A DNA stretch of 64,000 nt, taken from Accumulibacter sp. (GTDB lineage: Bacteria; Pseudomonadota; Gammaproteobacteria; Burkholderiales; Rhodocyclaceae). Within the stretch, counting starts at the first letter, position 1, and each line of letters opens with the position of its first letter. The DNA is taken from the NCBI RefSeq assembly GCF_036625195.1, contig NZ_JAZKUG010000001.1, forward strand, positions 3,720,001-3,784,000, given 5' to 3'. The notes beneath the pieces were generated by a model. That model was not told where the DNA came from, ran no database searches, and saw only the letters and a list, made by a program, of their open reading frames with translations. Position numbers and translations under genes: made by a program. Positions 57,713 to 64,000 of this stretch are shown piece by piece.

Positions 57713-58169
57713 GCAGGCTCTGAGCCTTGTGGACGACTGCGGTGAAACCGTCCGCAGCTATCTGGTATCGACGGCGACCCGCGGTGTCGGCGAACGGAAG
57801 GGCAGCTACTGCACGCCGCGCGGCCGCCACCTGATCCGCGCCAAGATCGGTGCGAAGCAACCAGCGAATACGGTGTTCATCGGCCGCCGGCCGAGCGGTG
57901 AAGTCTACTCGCCTGAACTCGCCGAGCGCTTCCCGAAGCGCGACTGGATCCTGACCCGGATCCTCTGGCTGTCCGGCTGCGAGCCCGGCCGCAACCGGCT
58001 CGGTGATGTCGATACCATGCGCCGTTACGTATACATCCACGGCAGCCCGGATAGTGCGCAGATGGGTCAGCCCGGTTCGATCGGCTGCATTCGCATGCGC
58101 AATGCCGACATCGTCGAGCTTTTCGAGCTCGTGCCCCCTTACACGCCGGTCAACATCAGCGAGGACTGA
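57687..58169 (+). CDS. L,D-transpeptidase (YkuD domain)
   Basis: A 160-residue YkuD-domain protein that can cross-link peptidoglycan stems or attach proteins to them. The catalytic region is YVYIHGSPDSAQMGQPGSIG followed by CIRM, giving the HxxG and SxGCxR signature. There is no signal peptide: the chain starts VHIEISIARQALSLVDD, so export is unexplained, and some short homologues are cytoplasmic. GTG 57687 follows GGGGAGGG. The 3' end overlaps the convergent NRDE gene by 31 nt. Confidence 0.92.
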   Translation: MHIEISIARQALSLVDDCGETVRSYLVSTATRGVGERKGSYCTPRGRHLIRAKIGAKQPANTVFIGRRPSGEVYSPELAERFPKRDWILTRILWLSGCEPGRNRLGDVDTMRRYVYIHGSPDSAQMGQPGSIGCIRMRNADIVELFELVPPYTPVNISED

Positions 58170-58921
58170 AAGCGCGCACAAGTTTCGCCGATGGCCGTCG
58201 CGCCGGCGCCGAAACTGCGTTCCTGCAGAGTGATCAGGCCATCGCGCCGTCTGCTCAGCAGAGTCGACGCGCGCGTGCCGTAGTGTTCCGAGCTGACGAA
58301 GACGGCTGACAGGATGCGCTCCCACGCCAGTGGAACACCCGTTTCCGGCAGGTGGGAATCGGCAACGATCTCCCGGTCGGCGAGCAGGGTGAAGAAGGGC
58401 GCCGCCAGCGGCAGTGTCTGCAGCGCCGCGGCAAAAGCGGCCCTGGCGCTTGCCAGTTTTGGCCACGGCGTGTCGAGCAGGTGGTTCGACAGCCCGTAGA
58501 TGCCAGGTGCCAGCCAGCGCACCTGGCCTTCGTCGCGATTGCTGCAGTAGGCCAGATGCTCGGCATCGCCGACGAAGAGATTGAAACCACTGTAGTCGCT
58601 GGCCCGGTCACCGACAGTATCGAGGTAGGCTTGCGGGGACTGCCGGCCGGTGAGGAAGTCGGCCACCAGAGCGCCGCGCGAGCGCGCGCCCGGGATCTGC
58701 CCAGTGCCATCCCGGTAGTTGGTCAGGGCGGCAAAGCGCTGTTCACGACTGACCCCCAGCCAGGTGCCACCAGCTTCCAGATCGCGGCCGGCGAGCACCT
58801 GCGGCGCGTCCGGCCAGAAGCCGGCGGCCGCGGTGGGGCGCGCGAAAAACTCGTCACGGTTCGCGGCGACGACGAGCGGGTAGTCCGGGTGCGCCTGCCA
58901 GGCGAGCAGGATCAGGCACAT
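58139..58921 (-). CDS. NRDE (TANGO2) family protein
   Basis: A 260-residue member of the NRDE family. It starts MCLILLAWQAHPDYPLVVAA, with the invariant Cys2 that would be the N-terminal nucleophile after Met removal, and then carries NRDEFFARPTAAAGFW, GGTWLGVS, LTNYRDG and GLSNHLLDTPWPK. Human TANGO2 is a member; the bacterial role, perhaps haem or lipid handling, is unsettled. Its start overlaps the ygfZ stop by 10 nt, so the two are probably co-expressed. Confidence 0.9.
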   Translation of the reverse strand: MCLILLAWQAHPDYPLVVAANRDEFFARPTAAAGFWPDAPQVLAGRDLEAGGTWLGVSREQRFAALTNYRDGTGQIPGARSRGALVADFLTGRQSPQAYLDTVGDRASDYSGFNLFVGDAEHLAYCSNRDEGQVRWLAPGIYGLSNHLLDTPWPKLASARAAFAAALQTLPLAAPFFTLLADREIVADSHLPETGVPLAWERILSAVFVSSEHYGTRASTLLSRRRDGLITLQERSFGAGATAIGETCARFQSSLMLTGV

Positions 58922-59970
58922 GGTTCCCGTGGCTCGAGTATCGCATCCGGCGTCACGACCGGCTCGACGGCGACCGTCACGCCAGCGGGACTGCCGAGTT
59001 GCAGCCCGCCAGCGGCAGCGCAGCCCTCCTGGACGATGACGAGCGCGTCATGCCCCCCGCTCGGTGCGGCCGCCGCGTTGACGATCATGCCGCACGGCTG
59101 CTGCGGACTGCTCGCCGAGTAGATCGCCTGGCCGGCCGTCATCGGGCTGCCACAGTGGGCGCGGTACAGGTGGCGCTTCACCTTTCCGAGGTACTGTGTC
59201 CGGGCGACGATCTCCTGACCGGGATAGCATCCCTTGCGAAAGCTGACCGCTCCGAGCTGCTCGAAACCCGCCATTTGCGGCACGAACTCCTCCCTGGTCG
59301 GCTCGCTGATCAGCGGCACACCGGCCTCGATGTCGAGCCACTGCCAAACCGCCGCTGCGACCGGGCGCGCCTGCGTCTGCAGTTTCCGCCACAACTCCGG
59401 GGCTGCCTCGGACTTGACGAGCAGCTCGAAGCGACGGTTGTCGAGGCGGACGATCAGGGCAGCCGCGGTGGCGCCGATGCCCAGAGGGGTCGCAGGAACG
59501 GCCAGGCCGGCGGCCAACAGCGCGCGCTCGGCCTGCGGCCCCGACACGCCCAGCAACTGGCGCTCGCCGGAGCGGTCGTCGATGCTCAGCTTGCTGCGCA
59601 GGACGAACATCGACAGGCGCTTGTGGATGAACGGCAACAGGTCGGCCGACAGTTGCAGGAAGTAGTCGTCGGGTCCGGGATGAAGAACGATGAAGCTGGC
59701 GAGCATCCTGCCCTTGGCCGAGCACCATGCCGAATGCTGCGCACTTCCCTCGGCGAGGTGCTTGACATCGCTCGTCAGCTGAGCGTGCAGGAAGCTCGCT
59801 GCATCCAGGCCACTGACCGCGAGCAGTCCGAGGTGGTCCAGAGGCGCCACGACCGTCGCCTCGCGAGCAGCAGACAACTCGGCCGCCGCGTCACCAAAGT
59901 CCGTGACCTGATTGTGCTCGATTCGTGCACCTGAAGCACGCAGCAACTCCTGCCAGTTCGCGTTCATCAT
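58912..59970 (-). CDS. ygfZ: folate-binding iron-sulfur repair protein YgfZ
   Basis: A 352-residue YgfZ/GcvT-like protein that binds tetrahydrofolate and helps maintain iron-sulfur enzymes such as MiaB. The signature KGCYPGQEIVARTQYLGKVK is intact, with the essential Cys. SAKGRMLASFIV and GLLAVSGLDAASFLHAQLTS match the fold. Double ATG at 59970/59967 behind GAGAAG is the likely start; the open frame extends 49 codons further but is Pro/Arg-rich and unlike the family. It is divergent from mltG. Confidence 0.94.
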   Translation of the reverse strand: MMNANWQELLRASGARIEHNQVTDFGDAAAELSAAREATVVAPLDHLGLLAVSGLDAASFLHAQLTSDVKHLAEGSAQHSAWCSAKGRMLASFIVLHPGPDDYFLQLSADLLPFIHKRLSMFVLRSKLSIDDRSGERQLLGVSGPQAERALLAAGLAVPATPLGIGATAAALIVRLDNRRFELLVKSEAAPELWRKLQTQARPVAAAVWQWLDIEAGVPLISEPTREEFVPQMAGFEQLGAVSFRKGCYPGQEIVARTQYLGKVKRHLYRAHCGSPMTAGQAIYSASSPQQPCGMIVNAAAAPSGGHDALVIVQEGCAAAGGLQLGSPAGVTVAVEPVVTPDAILEPREPCA

Positions 59971-60084
59971 CTTCTCATCTGGTTGGCCGGCGGGGCCGGC
60001 GGATGTTCCTCCGCGGGGCGCAGTCGGCAGCGGCGGCCGGCTGGCCGTGCCTTCGGGGCCCCGGTGGTTCGGGCGAGTTTCGGC

Positions 60085-60091
60085 TATTATA
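60085..60091. promoter_or_regulatory. bidirectional -10-like element between ygfZ and mltG
   Basis: TATTATA reads TATTAT on the plus strand and TATAAT on the minus strand (60091-60086). It could serve mltG (71 nt away) and ygfZ (115 nt away). No clear -35 elements are visible. Confidence 0.4.
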
Positions 60092-60161
60092 GGGCGACTC
60101 GACGCCCGCCCCACCACCCATTCCTCCTCCAGCCCGCCAGCCCGACCGCTGCTCCGGACCG

Positions 60162-61163
60162 ATGCGCAAGACCGTTCGCCTGTTGCTCGTTTTCTCCTTG
60201 CTGACGCTGCTTCTGGGCGCCGCTGTCGTCGTCTACGTGGCTCTGATTCCGATCAGCCTGCCGCGTGAGCAGGTGGAGTTTACAGTTGCCCCCGGCGGCA
60301 GCCTGCGCACGGCGGCTCGCGAGATCGCCGCCAGCGAGGTCGCCGTCGAACCGTGGGTGCTGATCGCACTCGCCAGACTGATGGGCGTCGAGGCCTCGAT
60401 CAAGGCCGGAAGCTACCAGATCAGTCGTGGCACGACGCCACTCGAACTGCTGCGCAAACTGACGCGAGGAGACTTCACGCAGGCCGAGCTGACCTTCATC
60501 GAAGGCGGGACTTTCCGTCAGATGCGCCAGCGCCTCGATGCCCATCCGGATCTGCGCCACGAGACCCGCGCCCTGAGCGAGAGCGAAATCATGCGCCTGC
60601 TCGGTGTCCCCGAACGGTCTGCCGAGGGCGCGTTCTTTCCCGATACCTATCTCTTTGCCAAGCGAAGCAGCGATATCGAGCTGCTGGCGCGCGCCGCGCG
60701 TGCCATGCAGCGACACCTGCAACAGCAATGGCAGGCGAGGGCGGATCACCTGCCACTGCGCGATGCCCATCAGGCTCTGATCCTCGCCTCGATCATCGAG
60801 AAGGAGACCGGCCGTGATCAGGATCGTGCGCAAGTGGCAGCGGTGTTCATCAACCGCTTGCGCCTGGGGATGCCCTTGCAGACTGATCCGACGGTGATCT
60901 ACGGACTCGGCGATGCCTTCGACGGCGACCTGCGCAAGCGCGACCTGCTCGCGGATACGCCCTACAATACCTATACGCGCCGCGGCTTGCCCCCCACACC
61001 GATCGCCATGCCCGGACTCGCTTCGCTGCAAGCCGCGCTGCACCCGGCGGCGAGCGACGCGCTCTACTTCGTCGCTCGCGGCGACGGCAGCAGCCACTTC
61101 TCGCGGACGCTGGCAGACCACAATCAGGCGGTGCGGCGTTACCAGAAAGGGGGCCGACCTTGA
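60162..61163 (+). CDS. mltG: endolytic murein transglycosylase MltG
   Basis: A 333-residue inner-membrane enzyme that cuts growing glycan strands and sets their length. One membrane helix lies at about residues 6-28 (LLLVFSLLTLLLGAAVVVYV). The YceG domain follows with a LysM-like part (IKAGSYQISRGTTPLELLRK), EGAFFPDTYLFAK, the catalytic Glu in ASIIEKETG, QTDPTVIYGLG, and YNTYTRRGLPPTPIAMPG. It leads the conserved mltG-tmk-holB-pilZ-tatD order; tmk overlaps its stop. Confidence 0.95.
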   Translation: MRKTVRLLLVFSLLTLLLGAAVVVYVALIPISLPREQVEFTVAPGGSLRTAAREIAASEVAVEPWVLIALARLMGVEASIKAGSYQISRGTTPLELLRKLTRGDFTQAELTFIEGGTFRQMRQRLDAHPDLRHETRALSESEIMRLLGVPERSAEGAFFPDTYLFAKRSSDIELLARAARAMQRHLQQQWQARADHLPLRDAHQALILASIIEKETGRDQDRAQVAAVFINRLRLGMPLQTDPTVIYGLGDAFDGDLRKRDLLADTPYNTYTRRGLPPTPIAMPGLASLQAALHPAASDALYFVARGDGSSHFSRTLADHNQAVRRYQKGGRP

Positions 61164-61795
61164 ACCACGCACAGGCCCGTTCGCGCGGCCGTTTCATCAC
61201 CTGCGAAGGCATCGACGGCGCTGGCAAGAGCAGCCACATCGCAAGCATCGTCGCGTTCCTGCGCCGGCGCGGAGTCACCGTCGTCAGCACGCGCGAGCCT
61301 GGGGGTACCGCGCTTGGCGAAAAACTGCGCGCGCTGCTCCTGCACGAAGCCATGCACCTGGAGACCGAGGCGCTGCTCATGTTCGCAGCCCGCCGCGAGC
61401 ACATTGCGCGAGTCATCGAACCGGCTCTCGCGTGTGGCGACTGGGTGGTCTGCGACCGTTTCAGCGACGCGACCTATGCCTATCAGAGTGGTGGGCGCGG
61501 TCTCGACCCGGTGAAGTTCGCACAACTCGAAAACTGGGTGCACCCGCTGCTGCAACCGGACCTGAGCCTGCTCTTTGATCTGCCAGCGGCAATTGCGGCC
61601 CGGCGCATTGCTGACCAGGCACGCGACCGCGATCGCTTCGAGTTGGAGCAGTTCGAGTTCCACGAGCGAGTCCGCCTCGCCTACCTCGAGCGGGCGCGGT
61701 CGGCACCGCAGAGAATCACGATCATCGACGCCGACCAATCCCCGGACAGAGTCTCGAAACAGATTGAAGAAAGACTTGCAAGCTTATGTTCATGA
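61160..61795 (+). CDS. tmk: thymidylate kinase
   Basis: A 211-residue dTMP kinase. The P-loop is CEGIDGAGKSSH. TREPGGTALGEKLRALLL, VVCDRFSDATYAYQSGGRG and the LID region ADQARDRDRFELEQ are all present. The start is TTG at 61160, overlapping the mltG TGA as TTGA; conserved sequence begins only ~10 residues later, so this rare start codon fits the coupling style but an error of a few codons is possible. Confidence 0.94.
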   Translation: MNHAQARSRGRFITCEGIDGAGKSSHIASIVAFLRRRGVTVVSTREPGGTALGEKLRALLLHEAMHLETEALLMFAARREHIARVIEPALACGDWVVCDRFSDATYAYQSGGRGLDPVKFAQLENWVHPLLQPDLSLLFDLPAAIAARRIADQARDRDRFELEQFEFHERVRLAYLERARSAPQRITIIDADQSPDRVSKQIEERLASLCS

Positions 61796-62841
61796 AGATT
61801 ATCGATCTGCACGATTCACTCTGGCGGCAACTCATGCTGCGGCGTGACCGGCTGCCGCACGCGCTCCTGCTGTGCGGTCAGCAGGGGCTCGGCAAGTTCG
61901 ACCTGGCCGTTGCCTTGGCCACCTCCCTACTTTGCGAGGAGCGGCGAGATTCAGGCGAGGCGTGTGGTCAGTGCCGGGCCTGCGGCTGGCTGGCCCTAGG
62001 CAACCACCCGGACCTTCGCCTGCTGCAGCCACAGTCGCTCGCCGTGGTCGCCGGCGATGCCGGCCAGGAAGAAGACACTTCCGGAGCGAAGAAGCTGAGT
62101 CAGCAGATCACGATCGATCAGGTACGGGCACTCGACGACTTCCTGCACGTCGGCACCCACCGTCACGGCGCGCGCGTGGTGCTCCTCAACCCGGCCGAGG
62201 CGATGAATCGCGCAACAGCCAATGCTCTTCTCAAGTCACTTGAAGAACCAATCGCAAGCACATTGTTCATATTGGTTTCCAGCAACCCACATCGCTTGCT
62301 GCCGACGATCCGCAGTCGCTGCCAGACCGTCAGCGTGCCGTTGCCGCCGCGCGCAGCTGCAGCCGCCTGGCTGCACGACGCTGGCGTGGCCGAGCCGGAT
62401 GACTGGTTGGCCCTGGCTGCCGGTGCGCCGCTGTTGGCGCTCGCCCTGAGCAGCAGCGGCGAGCGGAGCCTGGTCGATGCACTTCTGGCCGAAGTCAGTG
62501 GCGGGGCTGGAGTGGATCCGCTGGCATCGGCAGCCCTACTCGAGCGGGCCATCAAGAACGAGAAGCGCCAAGCGTCGCTGCGCAGATTGCTCGAGTGGGC
62601 ACAGAAGTGGTTGTTCGACCTGCTTCTCGCGACCGAAGCGCTGCCGCCGCGCTATTTTGTACGCCAAGCGGCGCTCCTGCAGGACCTGGCGCGCGGAACC
62701 GACAACCGCCGGGTCTTGGCATTCAGCCGAAAAGCGCTACAATGCAAGCCCCAATGTGAGCAGCCCGTGAACAATCGACTGTTTCTCGAGGACTTCTTTC
62801 TCGGCTACGTGCGGGTTTTCCGAAGCCCCCGAGGGTTGTGA
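61786..62841 (+). CDS. holB: DNA polymerase III delta' subunit
   Basis: A 351-residue clamp-loader subunit. The P-loop-like GQQGLGKFDLAVALAT, the zinc cysteines ACGQCRACGWLALGNHPDL, IDQVRALDDFLHVGTHRHGA, NRATANALLKSLEEP and PTIRSRCQTVSVPL are all HolB features. The ATG at 61786 overlaps the tmk end by 10 nt; an ATG two codons later is also possible. The C-terminal ~130 residues are the variable collar domain. A 97-nt gap separates it from pilZ. Confidence 0.94.
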   Translation: MFMKIIDLHDSLWRQLMLRRDRLPHALLLCGQQGLGKFDLAVALATSLLCEERRDSGEACGQCRACGWLALGNHPDLRLLQPQSLAVVAGDAGQEEDTSGAKKLSQQITIDQVRALDDFLHVGTHRHGARVVLLNPAEAMNRATANALLKSLEEPIASTLFILVSSNPHRLLPTIRSRCQTVSVPLPPRAAAAAWLHDAGVAEPDDWLALAAGAPLLALALSSSGERSLVDALLAEVSGGAGVDPLASAALLERAIKNEKRQASLRRLLEWAQKWLFDLLLATEALPPRYFVRQAALLQDLARGTDNRRVLAFSRKALQCKPQCEQPVNNRLFLEDFFLGYVRVFRSPRGL

Positions 62842-62938
62842 AGCAATCGTCGCGATCCAGGGGTAATGAACGAGTGAGGCATCAGCGAGTGAGCAACGGA
62901 CTTCGCTCATTTGGGCGATCGATCGCTTCCAAGTGAAG

Positions 62939-63319
62939 ATGGCAGAGACCGACATCGGAAAGGCAGCGCCTGCGACGCCGCCGCGCCCCAGCGTTCTGTC
63001 ACTGAACATCAACTCGAAGTCGGCACTTTACGCGGCCTACATGCCGCTGTTGCGCAATGGCGGCATCTTCATTCCAACCACCCGCAATTACTCGATCGGT
63101 GACGATGTCTTCATGCTGTTGTCGCTGATGGACGATCCCGCCAAGCTGCCGATTGCGGGCACGGTCGTCTGGATCACTCCGGCTGGCGCGCAGAACAGCA
63201 AGGCACAGGGAATCGGTGTGCAGTTCAAGAACGACGAAAGCGGCGCCGAGGCACGCCGGCGCATCGAGGGTCTCCTGGGCGGTGTGATGCAGTCGGGCCG
63301 CCCAACGCACACCATATGA
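62939..63319 (+). CDS. pilZ: type IV pilus PilZ protein
   Basis: A 126-residue PilZ protein of the pilus-assembly type, encoded in its usual place between holB and tatD. It has LSLNINSKSALYAAYMPLLR, GGIFIPTTRNYSIGDDVFML, AGTVVWITPAG and GIGVQFKNDE. It lacks the N-terminal RxxxR cyclic-di-GMP motif, as is typical of true PilZ in pilus assembly, where it binds PilB and FimX-like partners. A GTG at 62933 is an alternative start two codons upstream. Confidence 0.9.
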   Translation: MAETDIGKAAPATPPRPSVLSLNINSKSALYAAYMPLLRNGGIFIPTTRNYSIGDDVFMLLSLMDDPAKLPIAGTVVWITPAGAQNSKAQGIGVQFKNDESGAEARRRIEGLLGGVMQSGRPTHTI

Positions 63320-63329
63320 TGGCCGGCCG

Positions 63330-64000
63330 ATGTTGGTTGACTCGCATTGTCATCTCGACTTTCCGCAGCTGGCCGATGGCATCGAGCAGATCATCGGGCA
63401 GATGCGTGCCAATGACATCGGTTGCGCGCTGTGTATCGGCGTCACCCTGGAACGTTTCGCCAGGGTTCTGCAGCTCGCCGATACCTGGCCGATGTTGCTG
63501 GCAACGGTTGGTGTACACCCGGAGGAAACGGGAATCCGCGAACCAACGGTCGACGACCTCGTGGGCCTTGCGGCACATCCGCGAGTGGTGGCGATCGGCG
63601 AAACCGGACTGGACTACTACTGGCACAAGGATGCTCCGGATTGGCAGCGTGAGCGCTTCCGTACCCACATCCGGGCCGCCCGCGTGACCCGCAAGCCGCT
63701 GGTGATCCATACCCGGGAAGCGGCAGCCGACACGCTGCGGCTCATGGCCGAGGAGGGGGCTGGCGAGGTGGGCGGCATCATGCACTGTTTCACTGAAAGC
63801 TGGCCGATTGCCGAAGCAGCACTCGACCTCGGCTTCCACATCTCGCTCTCCGGCATCGTCACCTTCAAGAAAGCGCTCACGGTCAGAGAGGTTGCTCTGC
63901 GCGTGCCGCTGGATCGTCTCCTGGTCGAGACCGACTCACCCTATCTGGCACCGGTGCCCTACCGTGGCAAGACGAACCAGCCTGCCTACGTCCGCCATGT
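63330..64000 (+). CDS. tatD: TatD-family metal-dependent hydrolase (3' end outside window)
   Basis: About 223 residues are visible of a TatD-type deoxyribonuclease, normally ~260 residues. Metal-binding motifs in order: MLVDSHCHLDFP, VVAIGETGLDYYWH, LVIHTREAA, GIMHCFTESW and LLVETDSPYLAPVPYRGK. The frame is open to the last base, where it reads QPAYVRHV, a stretch near the end of the family alignment. It completes the mltG-tmk-holB-pilZ-tatD order. The ATG lies 10 nt after the pilZ stop. Confidence 0.95.
   Translation, partial: MLVDSHCHLDFPQLADGIEQIIGQMRANDIGCALCIGVTLERFARVLQLADTWPMLLATVGVHPEETGIREPTVDDLVGLAAHPRVVAIGETGLDYYWHKDAPDWQRERFRTHIRAARVTRKPLVIHTREAAADTLRLMAEEGAGEVGGIMHCFTESWPIAEAALDLGFHISLSGIVTFKKALTVREVALRVPLDRLLVETDSPYLAPVPYRGKTNQPAYVRH

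Overview
The window is high-GC, densely coded bacterial chromosome from a betaproteobacterium. Gene order (ndk-rlmN-pilW-rodZ-ispG-hisS-yfgM-bamB-der and mltG-tmk-holB-pilZ-tatD), the many 4-bp ATGA/GTGA stop-start overlaps, and a rich polyhydroxyalkanoate (PHA) gene set fit Rhodocyclaceae, most plausibly the Candidatus Accumulibacter group. The genus is an inference from content, not from a search.

Layout. 1-2504: tail of a DctP-type binding protein plus dctQ and dctM of a TRAP carboxylate transporter, with an attenuator hairpin between dctP and dctQ. 2656-11834: a nine-gene housekeeping run from an extended -10 promoter (ndk to der). 11863-19547: a small Ala-rich helical protein, a low-molecular-weight phosphatase, a 1537-residue CheB-CheR-PAS-GGDEF-EAL protein translationally coupled to a PAS/Cys-motif protein, and a sulfatase-modifying-factor-like protein. 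19780-26484: two paired glycosyltransferases, moaA and moeA, a cyclic-nucleotide-binding MscS channel and a lipocalin-like secreted protein. 27308-35160: PHA region with a class I phaC on the minus strand, divergent from an HSD10-type dehydrogenase, a thiolase, a split MaoC hydratase pair and class III phaE-phaC. 35295-40072: HD-GYP protein, DUF3047 protein, response-regulator remnant, phospholipase D-like protein, DUF1269 and DUF4124 proteins. 40191-42354: a decayed histidine kinase hit by an insertion sequence. 42383-52917: metallophosphoesterase, GCS2-like/aspartoacylase-like pair, PIN protein, FAD oxidoreductase, DUF1415, arfB, YjbQ, two tandem hydroxyacid dehydrogenases, and fpr divergent from a LysR regulator. 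53045-54549: second copy of the same IS in opposite orientation. 54636-64000: CZB and cyclic-nucleotide-binding proteins, a glycosyltransferase, tadA, an L,D-transpeptidase, NRDE protein, ygfZ, and mltG-tmk-holB-pilZ-tatD, the last cut by the window end.

How it works together. Carboxylate uptake, thiolase, reductase, hydratase and two classes of PHA synthase fit an organism that stores carbon as PHA under alternating redox conditions. An FNR-like box at about -41 of a predicted class I phaC promoter, and a terminator-like hairpin just before the dehydrogenase start codon, suggest regulated PHA gene expression. Several signalling proteins (GGDEF/EAL, HD-GYP, two cyclic-nucleotide-binding proteins, PilZ, CZB) point to strong second-messenger control. 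The two IS copies are 1505 bp each, have 23-bp inverted ends, and each keeps its own 9-bp target duplication. I see no rRNA, tRNA, CRISPR array or prophage.
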